Shown: piece by piece, positions 1 through 8,742 of the stretch | Numbering within the stretch: the first letter of the stretch is position 1 | Layout: each line of letters starts with the position of its first letter | Assembly: GCA_018829445.1 (NCBI GenBank) | Contig: JAHJTV010000018.1 | Location: 1-64,000 of the forward strand | Direction: 5' to 3' | Origin: a bacterium | Lineage (GTDB): Bacteria; SAR324; XYD2-FULL-50-16 | DNA: 64,000 nucleotides | Notes under the pieces: model-generated | The model's database searches: none | The model's input: the letters and a program-made list of their open reading frames with translations, nothing else | Told to the model about the DNA's origin: nothing | Position numbers and translations under genes: made by a program

Positions 1-715
1 GAGAGGTTCAATTCCCTCTTACATTAAAATCACCAAAGGGTCGGTTCACGACGTTAATATTTTAGACGACCTGGTGCTGGAACCCGGTTCATTTTATGTA
101 ATGGACCGCGGATATGTCGACTTCAAACGACTATACAGAATTGCTGACAATCTCTGTTATTTCGTTACCAGGGCAAAGAAAAACATGGTTTTTCATCGGC
201 TTAATTCTGCCGAGATGGATCGTTCGACCGGTCTAAGGTCTGATCAGACCATTATGATCGATGGAACAAATACGAAAGAAAAATACCCCGACAAGCTCAG
301 GAGAGTCCGTTTCTATGATAAAGAGACAAAAAAATATTTCGTATTCATTACGAACAACTTTGAAATCCCGGCACTGATAGTCGCTGAGCTATACAAAAAC
401 CGATGGAAGATAGAACTGTTCTTTAAATGGATCAAACAACATCTGAAAATAAAGAAATTTTTCGGTACTTCGTTTAACGCGGTAAAAACCCAAATATGGA
501 TTGCCATCAGCGTCTTTGTCCTGGTAGCGATCATTAAAAGGAAATACCGTTTGGAAATGAGCTTATATTCAATCTTGCAGGTATTAAGCGTCTCCTTATT
601 TGAAAAGATTTACCTCTATGAGCTATTGACCGGCCAAGGAAAAGAAAATCGCCTGGAGATGGAAGAACCTGACCAGATAAGTTTTTTCGATTTTATCGAA
701 GGTAACGATCTATAG
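1..715 (+). mobile_element. IS4-family transposase, 3' part (truncated by window edge)
   Basis: The reading frame is open from base 2, so the gene starts outside the window; the GTG at 74 is internal. The visible part is the catalytic half of a DDE transposase. VHDVNILDD and VMDRGYVDF match the second-Asp region, and YKNRWKIELFFKWIK fits the IS4 signature Y-(2)-R-(3)-E-(6)-K exactly. The protein ends at a TAG at 713-715. No stop or frameshift is seen, so the copy may be intact. A decayed N-terminal fragment of the same broad family (DUF4372 type) lies at 58006-58429, so this family has been active in the genome. The left inverted repeat is outside the window and I could not place the right one. 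Confidence 0.9.
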
Positions 716-1237
716 TGGCATCTTTCTGATAATCTCCCAAAATGGAGTATAGATCTCCCGTTTTTGATATTAGCCATACTACGTAAATTCAATATGTTAC
801 GAATGGCACTTACAGAAATTGAATGCTGTGTTTCTTTATCTTTCTGTATTTATTAAACTATTAAACCGGATAGTAGTGGATAATTGTATAAACTCCCTAG
901 GCAATACAAGAACCAGCATATCATAGAAAAGTATTTTTCGATCAGTGGATTATTGTGCCTCTAAATCTTTTAACTGCAGAGATCCCAATAAAAAACGCAG
1001 GGGGTGAGACAAGGAATCACCTCGTCGTGAGAACACCCTAAACTCCGCACATTTCCTTCTTTTTCAGCATAAAGATGTGGTCTATGGACAGCAAAGACTG
1101 AGGAACATTTAAAGAAATAATCTTCAGGCACCACATTTAGATCTTTTATTAAGGAAATCGCTACTTGACACCCGCCAGATGAGCACCTACCATTGTAAGA
1201 TTAACCAATTTTTCAAAAATTTTCGGAGATTTATTGA
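716..1237. other. Intergenic stretch downstream of the IS4 transposase
   Basis: No convincing reading frame on either strand. The first part probably holds the right end of the IS element, but no inverted repeat can be assigned without the left end. I see no recognisable promoter or RNA gene. Confidence 0.4.
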
Positions 1238-1462
1238 ATGATAAATAATGCTGCAGATCCGGTTTGGGAGAAATTGATCCGGGGCGATTTAAATGTCACT
1301 GTTTCACAAATTTCAGCTCAAATGTTGCTTAATCGCTGCCGGAGGAACCTGGATAAAGACCCCTCGCCAACAAACATTAATAAATTAAAATCTGAGGTTC
1401 ATACCTTTTTTTGTAAATTTGAAAGCATCCTGCAGGATGAAATAAAACAACTATTTGGATAA
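1238..1462 (+). CDS. Small hypothetical protein (74 aa) upstream of the DUF6976-like gene
   Basis: A short ORF with ATG start and a weak purine-rich stretch (ggag) upstream. The protein is mostly helical in character and mixed in charge, with no signal peptide or membrane segment. It ends 9 bp before the next gene on the same strand, which suggests co-transcription. I do not recognise the family. The balanced amino-acid composition and operon position argue that it is real. Confidence 0.55.
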   Translation: MINNAADPVWEKLIRGDLNVTVSQISAQMLLNRCRRNLDKDPSPTNINKLKSEVHTFFCKFESILQDEIKQLFG

Positions 1463-1471
1463 GGGCAAATC

Positions 1472-2446
1472 ATGTTATTAACAGTTGATGAAGTAAAAGC
1501 TGAAATTCAGAACGGTAAAAACCTGTTGCTTGCCGGTGATGAAAGCCTGTTGTCAGCTCTACCGGAAGGGAACTGGATAGGTGGCACGATTCCCTATTTT
1601 ATGGCTGAAAACGGAGGCACCATTACGAAAGAAAAAATATTCACGACTATCTTACCGGATATATTTTCGTTATCAGCCATCAAGTTTTACGATGAAAACA
1701 ATATTTCCAAAGTTGCAGAAGATGCGCCTGAAAATGGTTGCTCCTTCATCATAATTCCGGCTAATAGTGGCGTGCATCTGAATTATGCACAGGAAGCACC
1801 AAATTATACGGACATGTTTTTAAAGCCAATCATTGGTTGGATTTCAGGAACTCATTTGGATGATACCAATGCCATCCCCAAAGTATTTAATGGGAAACAG
1901 GCTAAAATGAGTGTTGATCAAGCTGTTGTATTGCATACAGAACTTCCTCCGGGGAATATTGCACAAATCGGAATTGTGAACCTTTTTAAAGAAGGGGATG
2001 GAGATATTATTACATTTGATGAAATCGGTTTTAGCATTAAAGATTGTTATATCAACGGCAAGAAGGAAAATTTTGCGGAATACCTCATCCAGAAAGAAGT
2101 ATCAACGGCAAATCCCCTGGTCGCTGATTATTTTGGAGCTAAAGTTAATGTGAGCTTTAAAGCAATCAATGAAAAAGAGAAAACCGTAGACTTTTACGCC
2201 CCTGTCTTCAACGATATTCAATATAAAACCGCCAGCCCGGTTAATGATTATGTAACTGAATTTGAAAAGGCACTTGCGGGCTTAAAAACAGATGTCACAT
2301 TTTCCTGTAATTGTATTCTCAATTTTCTTTTTTCAGAATTGGAAGGGAAGAAAACGGGAAAAATAGTCGGCCCGATCACTTTTGGTGAGATTGCCTTTCA
2401 ACTGCTGAATCAGACAATGGTTTACCTGGTAATTCATAAACAGTAG
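1472..2446 (+). CDS. DUF6976/FIST-like protein (324 aa)
   Basis: Cytosolic protein without signal peptide or membrane segment. The N-terminus (LLLAGDESLLSALPEGNWIGG, then TIPYFMAENGG) looks like the domain annotated as DUF6976. The C-terminus (CNCILNFLFSELEGKKTG, then GPITFGEIAFQLLNQ) resembles the end of FIST-type sensory or ligand-binding domains. FIST domains are thought to bind small ligands such as amino acids; a role here is inference. The preceding 74-aa gene lies 9 bp upstream. The family assignment rests on memory of motifs and is tentative. Confidence 0.6.
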   Translation: MLLTVDEVKAEIQNGKNLLLAGDESLLSALPEGNWIGGTIPYFMAENGGTITKEKIFTTILPDIFSLSAIKFYDENNISKVAEDAPENGCSFIIIPANSGVHLNYAQEAPNYTDMFLKPIIGWISGTHLDDTNAIPKVFNGKQAKMSVDQAVVLHTELPPGNIAQIGIVNLFKEGDGDIITFDEIGFSIKDCYINGKKENFAEYLIQKEVSTANPLVADYFGAKVNVSFKAINEKEKTVDFYAPVFNDIQYKTASPVNDYVTEFEKALAGLKTDVTFSCNCILNFLFSELEGKKTGKIVGPITFGEIAFQLLNQTMVYLVIHKQ

Positions 2447-3094
2447 TATAACAAGATATCCAGCGATTCCCGAGCAAAAGCCTGCACACTCGGGATCTCC
2501 CCTTACCGCATGTGTGCCTGTCAAAGAAAGTGATGATTTGAAACAAAACCGAACCAGGTTGAACTGCTCTTCATCAAATAGTGTTTGCCACCTGGCTTTC
2601 TGACCATTCTGTCTTTTTTATTAACCATTTTTAAAAACAAGGGGTTCCAGGAAAATGCCTCAGATCACCGAATGTGAGTCAGGTAAGTTTGCAGTTCGGT
2701 TAAAAAGGATAAGTATTGAATATGGTTTTTCAGCTATTTTATATCTGATCAATATGGATAAAAAAGATAAGCAAGATTGCCATTCTCGATATTGTCAGCA
2801 GCCGGAACCTCAAAAACCTGGAAATTGCATTATCTCTTCTAAAAAGAATACACGCAATATTAGTGTGGTCTTAAAGAACATTGGCATGGTGATGGAGGCT
2901 GGTGTAAACTGCGATCTCTCCAAGGATATTTCCGTTGAAACGAAGAGATCTGGCCCTCTTGAAGGGCAGCGTCAACAATGCAAAGGAGGAGAGTCTGGTT
3001 ATCAAGCAGAAAAATGAAGATTGATCTTAGGAGTTGTATTATTGCTTGAGGGTTTCTAAATGCAATAATACAAACTGGCCTATAAAATAATGCT
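2447..3094. other. Intergenic stretch with possible coding debris
   Basis: A 120-codon open frame at 2655-3017 has a poor composition and no recognisable domain. Another frame near 2950-3020 reads protein-like for a short distance (LALLKGSVNNAKEESLVIKQ) but is broken by stops, so the region may hold gene debris. No RNA gene was seen. Confidence 0.3.
3034..3073. terminator. 12-bp inverted repeat between the debris region and Fe-ADH
   Basis: A perfect 12-bp inverted repeat, ttgtattattgc at 3034-3045 and gcaataatacaa at 3062-3073, with a 16-nt loop. It sits just past the 3' end of the leftward alcohol dehydrogenase gene and could end its transcript. There is no strong T-run, so the terminator call is tentative. 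Confidence 0.4.
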
Positions 3095-4276
3095 CTACAA
3101 AAAAGAATCCCGGTAAATCCCAATGACATCTTCCATAGTCAGTTGCTTCCGGTCTCTTTCAAATAAGGCTCCCATGGTTTCAAAGGCGTTCTGCGCAAAT
3201 CGGGGAAGATCTTCTTCCTTGATCCCATAATCGGACATTTTGAGATTTGCCACACCGCATTTTTCCTGAAGTTCTACCAATGCTTTTATAAACAGTTCAG
3301 TTTCATCCTCTTTGGAAAAACCTTCAGTTGTCTTTCCCATTGCCTGGGCCATTTGCCTATATCTTTCAGGCACAACCGGAGAAAAAATAGTAAAATATGC
3401 TTTTGAGAGCATGATGAGTCCGGCGCCATGAGGTAACTTGGGGTAAAAGGCGCTCATCGCATGCTCCAGGGAGTGCTCGGATGTACAGGTTGAGGTCGAC
3501 TCCACGAAGCCGGATAGGGTATTAGCCAGGGCCACGTTTGTTCTTGCTTCAAGGTTAGAGCCGTCTTTAACAGCGATGGGCAGATATTTTGCCAGCAACT
3601 CAATACTCTTAATTGCATAACTGTCACTTATCGGGGTGGCAATATCCGCAATATAGCCCTCGGCTGCATGGAAAAAGGCATCAAATCCCTGGTAAGCGGT
3701 CAGCATTTTAGGGACTGTCAGCATCAACTCAGGGTCAACAATGGATAATATGGGAAAGGTTTGCGGAATCATTCCGAATCCGATTTTTTCATTCCTCTCT
3801 TCATGAGTTATAACTGTCCAGGGATCAGCCTCAGTTCCCGTACCTGCGGTCGTCGTAATAGCTACAATCGGCAGCACTCCGTTGACAGCCTTTTTCCCTT
3901 TTCCTGTTCCCCCTGAGATATAATCCCAGTAGTCTCCATCATTTCTGACCATCAGGGCAATGCTTTTGGCTGAATCTATACTGCTGCCTCCCCCCAGCCC
4001 GATCACAAAATCACAATTTTCAGTTTTTGCCAGTTGTGCACCTTCCATCACGTGTTTTTTGATTGGATTTGGCAGGATTTTATCAAATATCACTGATTCG
4101 GTGTTGTTTGCCTTTAACAAATCGACAACCTTTTCCAAGTAGCCGTTCTTTTTCATCGAATTACCACTCGAAATCACAATCAATGCTTTTTTCCCGGGAA
4201 GCTTTTCTCTTGCCAGGGCTTTTAGTTTTCCAGGTCCAAAAAGTATCTTTGTTGGAATATGATAATTGAATTTCAT
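3095..4276 (-). CDS. Iron-containing alcohol dehydrogenase
   Basis: A group III, Fe-dependent NAD(P)+ alcohol dehydrogenase of full family length (393 aa), expected to interconvert an alcohol and its aldehyde or ketone in the cytosol. The NAD-binding loop GLGGGSSIDSAK is at about residues 93-104, and ITTTAGTGTEAD follows at about 140-151. The four metal ligands are visible: D199 and H203 in GFDAFFH, H272 in EHAMS and H283 in LPHG. The start is the ATG preceded by an AAAGGAG ribosome site five bases upstream. It stands alone in its orientation, so the substrate cannot be inferred from neighbours. Confidence 0.93.
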   Translation of the reverse strand: MKFNYHIPTKILFGPGKLKALAREKLPGKKALIVISSGNSMKKNGYLEKVVDLLKANNTESVIFDKILPNPIKKHVMEGAQLAKTENCDFVIGLGGGSSIDSAKSIALMVRNDGDYWDYISGGTGKGKKAVNGVLPIVAITTTAGTGTEADPWTVITHEERNEKIGFGMIPQTFPILSIVDPELMLTVPKMLTAYQGFDAFFHAAEGYIADIATPISDSYAIKSIELLAKYLPIAVKDGSNLEARTNVALANTLSGFVESTSTCTSEHSLEHAMSAFYPKLPHGAGLIMLSKAYFTIFSPVVPERYRQMAQAMGKTTEGFSKEDETELFIKALVELQEKCGVANLKMSDYGIKEEDLPRFAQNAFETMGALFERDRKQLTMEDVIGIYRDSFL

Positions 4277-4592
4277 TTCATCTCCTTTTCATTGTTTTTT
4301 AGACAGATAATTCAATGCTTGGCAGGGCATGTCATTATCAGAGGTTCAGGACTGACATGCTAAGAAGCTACTCTGTTTTACAATTTACACCGGCGTTGTT
4401 AGATAGGTCTACTTTTTTCCCATCGGAATCAGATCCGTTTAATCCTATCCGGAAGGAATCGGGTTGAGCTCTATGGAAAAAGCCCAAAGACTGTTATACT
4501 CATTGGCCCCGCATTAAGAAATCCTTAACGAAAAATACCTGTTCAACAGATTCCTGTTATCATCACTTGCCTTCAGGTATTTGTCTCTTTTG
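4277..4592. other. Intergenic stretch
   Basis: Upstream region of the Fe-ADH gene and 3' side of the MATE gene. Apart from the Fe-ADH ribosome binding site at its left edge I see no feature. Confidence 0.35.
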
Positions 4593-5972
4593 TCAGGATG
4601 TCTTTAAAACGGGAAAAACTGTTTGCGCCTGATTACTCAGTTCTCTTTTTAAAATCAGAATACTGATCGCAGCCGACAAAATATCAGCCAAGGGAAACGC
4701 TGTCCAAACACCATACAATCCTGACCCGAAAAGACGGGGGAATATAAGAACAAAGGGGATCAACAAAATGATCTGGCGTAATAACGTAAAAAACATGGCG
4801 GGCCTGGCTTTTCCAAATGATTCAAAGGCTGATCCACTGATAATCGCAGCACCTATGATCGGTGATGAGATAAGAATGATTCGAATTGCCGGAATGGCAA
4901 CCTGATTCATGGCCTCACGTTCTCCGACTTTGGTAAAAACCATGACGATAAGACCGGGAAAAAGCTCTCCAAACAGCAAGCAGATTAAGCCGATCACTGC
5001 AGTTACAAATATGGCAAGCTTAATGGTCTCCTGAATTCTTTTGAAATTTCCGGCACCATAATTATAGGCAACAATTGGCTGCATTCCTTGAATCGTTCCC
5101 AGAATCGGCATAAACAGAAACATCATGACACGGTTAACAATACCAAATGCAGCAACGGCAAGTGTTCCCCCAAAAGCGATCAATGAGTGATTGATGACAA
5201 TGAACATTAAACTGCCGCCAACTGATCTGAAAAAAGCAGGTGTTCCAACCGCCACAATCTCCTTGATAATTGTGAAATCCGGTCGTAAATGGAATGCCCG
5301 AATCTGAAGCGAGCTGTTTCCCTTGATCAGATAAAACAAAATCAGGCAAAACGTAAAAGCTTGGGAGATTACGGTTGCTATTGCTGCTCCCCTCATTCCC
5401 ATATCAAAACCGAAAATAAGAATCGGATCCAGTACAATATTGGTGACGGTTCCACAAAGCATTGTGACCATTGCTACTTTCGCATTACCTTCGGAGCGAA
5501 TCAAATCAGCGACGGCAGCACTGAATGTGATAAATAAAACACCCATAAGAATTACTTCCGTGTACTCTTTAGCGTAAGGTAGAATGGCTTCATTTGTACC
5601 AAAAGAAAGAAGAATCTCGTCGATAAAGTTTATCCCAAAGATCATAACGAACATACTGATAAATAAAATCAGCACATAAACGTTTCCTGCAACATGATTG
5701 GCGCGCTCACTGTTTTTAGCTCCAAGGCTTCGAGAGATTGCAGAAGCTCCACCCAGACCAACAATCTGGGCAAGAGACATAATAAACATTTGTATTGGAA
5801 AAGCAATGGTTAAGCCTGCCACGCCCAGTGACCCTACACTTTTTCCGATAAACATCGTATCCACAATGTTGTACATTCCATGTACCATCATTCCGATTAT
5901 GGCTGGCAATGACATATTGAATAACAGTCGTCTGATTGGCTGATTTTCAAGATTTAAAGTTTGTATTTTCAT
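4593..5972 (-). CDS. MATE-family multidrug/toxin efflux transporter
   Basis: A 459-aa polytopic inner-membrane protein with about twelve hydrophobic segments, the normal length for a MATE (MatE) Na+ or H+-coupled exporter. The N-terminal half carries the typical sequence (LPAIIGMMVHGMYNIVDTMF, then VGLGGASAISRSLGAK) and the second half repeats the fold (FGIVNRVMMFLFMPILGTIQ, then GMQPIVAYNYGAGN). It starts 17 bp after the marR-type gene on the same strand, so the two form a regulator-pump operon under the palindromic operator at 6472-6517. Substrate unknown; drugs or toxic metabolites are inferred from the family. Confidence 0.93.
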   Translation of the reverse strand: MKIQTLNLENQPIRRLLFNMSLPAIIGMMVHGMYNIVDTMFIGKSVGSLGVAGLTIAFPIQMFIMSLAQIVGLGGASAISRSLGAKNSERANHVAGNVYVLILFISMFVMIFGINFIDEILLSFGTNEAILPYAKEYTEVILMGVLFITFSAAVADLIRSEGNAKVAMVTMLCGTVTNIVLDPILIFGFDMGMRGAAIATVISQAFTFCLILFYLIKGNSSLQIRAFHLRPDFTIIKEIVAVGTPAFFRSVGGSLMFIVINHSLIAFGGTLAVAAFGIVNRVMMFLFMPILGTIQGMQPIVAYNYGAGNFKRIQETIKLAIFVTAVIGLICLLFGELFPGLIVMVFTKVGEREAMNQVAIPAIRIILISSPIIGAAIISGSAFESFGKARPAMFFTLLRQIILLIPFVLIFPRLFGSGLYGVWTAFPLADILSAAISILILKRELSNQAQTVFPVLKTS

Positions 5973-5989
5973 TCCGTTGAATTATTATT

Positions 5990-6430
5990 TTATTTTTGCG
6001 AGTTTCGGTAATTCTGAACGTTATCGACAATTTTATTGATAACGCTTTTTAGTTCCACAATCATTTTGTCGCTCAGCCCTTTGGTTAGAATTTGCTCCCA
6101 TTCATTGGCTCTCAATTCAAACGTTTTATAAAAGCTGAATGCCTTTTCTGTTGGATAAAGCTGATAGGCACGTCCATCTTCCGGATCAGGCTGTCTGCGG
6201 ATTAAACCCGCCTGGATGAGATGGTCAACAGCCCTGGCAGCTGTTCCTTTATCAACAAACATCTCTTCTGCCAGCGTTTTCTGATTAATTCCCTTTTTAA
6301 AGATCAGGTGTAAAAGAAAAAAAATCTGGCCTCCACCTATTTCATCATCTTCAAATGCCTTTTGAAAAAACATTTGACCTTGCCGATGAAGTATGGAAAA
6401 CAGTTTGCCAATATTTTCGTTTTTTTCCAT
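5990..6430 (-). CDS. MarR-family transcriptional regulator
   Basis: A 146-aa winged-helix regulator of typical MarR length. The recognition region (QKTLAEEMFVDKGTAARAVD, then LIQAGLIRRQPDPEDGRAY) is the classic MarR helix-turn-helix and wing. It is the first gene of the operon with the MATE pump. The perfect palindrome directly upstream is the likely binding site, so it probably represses its own operon until a ligand binds. This is standard for the family but inferred here. Confidence 0.93.
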   Translation of the reverse strand: MEKNENIGKLFSILHRQGQMFFQKAFEDDEIGGGQIFFLLHLIFKKGINQKTLAEEMFVDKGTAARAVDHLIQAGLIRRQPDPEDGRAYQLYPTEKAFSFYKTFELRANEWEQILTKGLSDKMIVELKSVINKIVDNVQNYRNSQK

Positions 6431-6471
6431 TTTATGTCGCCTTGTTTTAATTTAAAAAGATACTAAGACTC

Positions 6472-6517
6472 AATCTAAGTTTATTTAGTTGCAGACGCAA
6501 CTAAATAAACTTAGATT
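6472..6517 (-). promoter_or_regulatory. MarR operator: 21-bp perfect palindrome overlapping the marR promoter
   Basis: Arms at 6472-6492 and 6497-6517 are perfect reverse complements with a 4-bp spacer; the core is TAGTTGC-agac-GCAACTA, which resembles known MarR boxes. On the minus strand a plausible promoter lies inside it: -35 TTGCGT (6500-6495), 16 bp, -10 TTAGAT (6478-6473). Binding would therefore block RNA polymerase at the marR-MATE operon. Confidence 0.8.
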
Positions 6518-6866
6518 TCTTTCTCAGATCAACCTTGTATTTCTTTTTTCTCGAAAAACCATTTTTAAGCTGTGACGCCGGACACTAGATTCGTATATGG
6601 CAAGGAGGGAAAATGAGGATGGGAAAAAAGGGGGTGTTTATCTTCAGATATGATTTGCGCGAGTATACATTTGATTAAGTTGTAAGCCTGCGGGGGTTGT
6701 TTACAACCAAAGATCTTCGATAAAACAATTTGGACACAGCATAAAACCCGGGAACTTTTGGACGTTATAAGCAAAGGGCGTCTGATATCAATAGAGGCGA
6801 TTTTTGTACCCGCTGGTAATGGCTGGAATCTGAAATGATAGATTTTATCAGTTTCCAGTTCCGGGA
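6518..6866. other. Intergenic stretch between the marR operator and the lipase gene
   Basis: A 69-codon minus-strand frame exists but has no recognisable content or ribosome site. I see no RNA gene or repeat. Confidence 0.35.
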
Positions 6867-7739
6867 CTAATCAAACCAACTTAGGATCTCAAGTTCGTTT
6901 TTATAGGGTTCCTCTATGGCGTTGTCAAGTTTCGCGTTGATCAATTCCAAATAGTACTGCATTTTGTGATTTTCAAGGTTGTCTTCATTCGGTACCTGTG
7001 TAAAGAATTTTGCAGCTCTCAGCATGCTGGATATTCCGCTGGTTACAGAATAGTAAGATCCTTGCAGCAAAATTATCTCTGTCCCCAAATGCCAGAAGAT
7101 ATCGGTATTTTTTATTTCAATTGGATCAAAAGGAGGAACAACCGGAACCAAGTCAAGGGTTGTAACGACTCGAATGAGGTGCAAATGCTTGAATGCTGCC
7201 GCACCTGCAACATTCGTTACTTTGGGTTGGCCAAACGTAATAACCGAGTCGACGGAGTAATGGGCTGAGTCCAAATACATTGCTAGAATAACTGCAATTG
7301 CACCTCCCAGACTGTGCCCGGTTATCGTAATGGTGAGATTCTGGTTTAAATGGGGTATGATATCATCGTAAATAGCCTTTGCCGCTTCCGAAAAACCTTG
7401 ATGTAAAGGAATATTCACAGTTTTGTTCTGTTGCAATTTAAATTCAAGGTCCACCAAAACATTTTCAAGATTAGCAGTTCCTCGAACTGAGATTGACTGT
7501 TTTTTTTGATCAAGATCCCTGCTCAAAAAATAACTCACCTGTGTTTCGGGTATCGTATGATATCGAATCAATTTACCGCCATGTTTGAGAATAAATGAAT
7601 CTACTTCGACTGCATTGCTGTATACAATATTGGCGAGTTCGGCATACTTCTTTATGTAGGTAAAATCAACTGTGTTTGCCTGTAATATAGCCGGATAACA
7701 CAACAAACCTAAAAACAGGTATATCATTATTCGTTTCAT
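6867..7739 (-). CDS. Secreted class 3 lipase (alpha/beta hydrolase)
   Basis: A 290-aa protein with an N-terminal signal peptide (about residues 1-21, cleavage near LQA-NT), so it is exported to the periplasm or beyond. The lipase class 3 fold is shown by GHSLGGAIA, with nucleophile S143, by D196 in TLDLVPVVPP, and by H258 in ENHKMQYYLELI, the family's HxMxxY ending. Together these form a Ser-Asp-His triad. ISVRGTANLENVLVDLEF matches the conserved segment before the triad. It would hydrolyse acylglycerols or other esters. It is monocistronic, with ordinary genes to its right and an integron cassette array upstream. Confidence 0.9.
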   Translation of the reverse strand: MKRIMIYLFLGLLCYPAILQANTVDFTYIKKYAELANIVYSNAVEVDSFILKHGGKLIRYHTIPETQVSYFLSRDLDQKKQSISVRGTANLENVLVDLEFKLQQNKTVNIPLHQGFSEAAKAIYDDIIPHLNQNLTITITGHSLGGAIAVILAMYLDSAHYSVDSVITFGQPKVTNVAGAAAFKHLHLIRVVTTLDLVPVVPPFDPIEIKNTDIFWHLGTEIILLQGSYYSVTSGISSMLRAAKFFTQVPNEDNLENHKMQYYLELINAKLDNAIEEPYKNELEILSWFD

Positions 7740-8199
7740 GGCAATAAACTCCTAAGCTCGTTTGTTCCAGAAACGGGATGAAAACTATAATACAGCATTA
7801 TCGAATTCCTATTGCTCAATATAAAAGATGAGCGATAATGAACAAGAATCTCGGTTTTGAAAATTTAAGGATAACCCCCTTTACTCCAGGAAAGCTATGA
7901 GATTAGTTGAGTTAAGCAATAAAATCTGTTTGCTTGAAACGATTAAAGACGTAAGCCTATCTCTCTTCTCTAAATCACCAATTCATTTGAATTCTTTAAA
8001 TCTTTACTGTAAGAACATGGTTAATTAACCAACACATTCATTTTTTCCAAATTGATCACTGAGCCCCAGGCTTCACATTCTCATCCCAGAAGCCCGACAA
8101 TAACTTCCGAAAAACTCAAATATGATCATATTAAAGAATTTTTTCTTCGCTCAAAGGCTTTAAACCGAAAAACATATAGAAAACTCTACTGAATAACTT
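7740..8199. other. Intergenic stretch between the lipase gene and the cassette array
   Basis: AT-rich, no supported reading frame. If the core site at 8200 belongs to an attI-like site, its left part would lie here, but I cannot identify integrase-binding repeats. Confidence 0.35.
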
Positions 8200-8206
8200 G
8201 TTAGGC
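8200..8206 (+). other. Integron-type core site (GTTAGGC) at the left end of the cassette array
   Basis: GTTAGGC matches the recombination core GTTRRRY perfectly and lies 34 bp before the first cassette gene. No matching attC left half is visible upstream, so it may be an attI-like or secondary insertion site. Confidence 0.55.
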
Positions 8207-8240
8207 CGTGATAAAAATACAAATATAGGAGTCAAAGCTA

Positions 8241-8594
8241 ATGCATCAACAAGCTAATGACCCAAATGATCTTGAAAAATATTTTGTAGAGCGTGCAAAT
8301 GCAGGCGATGTCGAAGGCCTAGTTGCTCTCTATGAACGGAATGCAGTGCTTGTTGACAGTAATGGTGAAATTGCGAAGGGACTGAACCAAATTCGAGAAT
8401 TCTTTGTTAAATTTCTGGCCAGTCGTCCACAGTTTGAACCAAGCAACCAGGCAGCAGCCATATGTAGTGAAGATATTGCGTTGACTTCATCAAATCTAAG
8501 CAATGGTGATGTAACCGCGGAAATTGCTAGACGTCAACCAGATGGTAGTTGGCTTTGGGTAGTAGATCAGTTTTCACTTGGAGCTAAGAGGTAG
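8241..8594 (+). CDS. NTF2-like/SnoaL-type protein (cassette gene 1)
   Basis: A 117-aa protein of the NTF2-like superfamily (DUF4440/SnoaL type). FVERANAGDVEGLVALYERN and AVLVDSNGEIAKGLNQIREF are the usual first helix and strand, and WLWVVDQFSLG is the usual last strand. Members of this fold are small ligand-binding proteins or enzymes; no specific activity can be assigned. TAGGAG lies at the right distance before the ATG. It lies between the core site at 8200 and attC1, so it is a complete gene cassette. Confidence 0.82.
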   Translation: MHQQANDPNDLEKYFVERANAGDVEGLVALYERNAVLVDSNGEIAKGLNQIREFFVKFLASRPQFEPSNQAAAICSEDIALTSSNLSNGDVTAEIARRQPDGSWLWVVDQFSLGAKR

Positions 8595-8601
8595 AATTTC
8601 A

Positions 8602-8721
8602 GCCTAACAAAAAACTAGAGCTGACGGCATAGCGCCCTCGATGGATTCAAGTATATCCTTCTTGGCAAGTACATCATAGGCATAAAGTCTGGCACGGCCG
8701 CAGCTCAGTTAAGTGTTGGGT
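8602..8721 (+). other. attC recombination site 1 (integron cassette)
   Basis: R'' GCCTAAC (8602-8608, fits RYYYAAC) and R' GTTGGGT (8715-8721, fits GTTRRRY) bound a 120-bp imperfect palindrome. The inner arms pair as gagctgacggc against gccgcagctc, with one extra base in the left arm. That unpaired base is the hallmark of folded attC sites. The right end resembles attC2 and attC3. Confidence 0.78.
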
Positions 8722-8742
8722 GACCAAAAAATTAGCAGAAAC

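Noticed and set aside
2655-3017. 120-codon plus-strand ORF upstream of the Fe-ADH
   Set aside because: Composition is poor, no domain or ribosome site is visible, and a different frame nearby looks more like old coding debris.
6565-6774. 69-codon minus-strand ORF next to the lipase gene
   Set aside because: No recognisable motif and no ribosome binding site; composition looks random.
8029-8206. A complete attC site ending at the first GTTAGGC core
   Set aside because: No RYYYAAC left half or pairing arms could be found at a suitable distance, so only the core site is reported.
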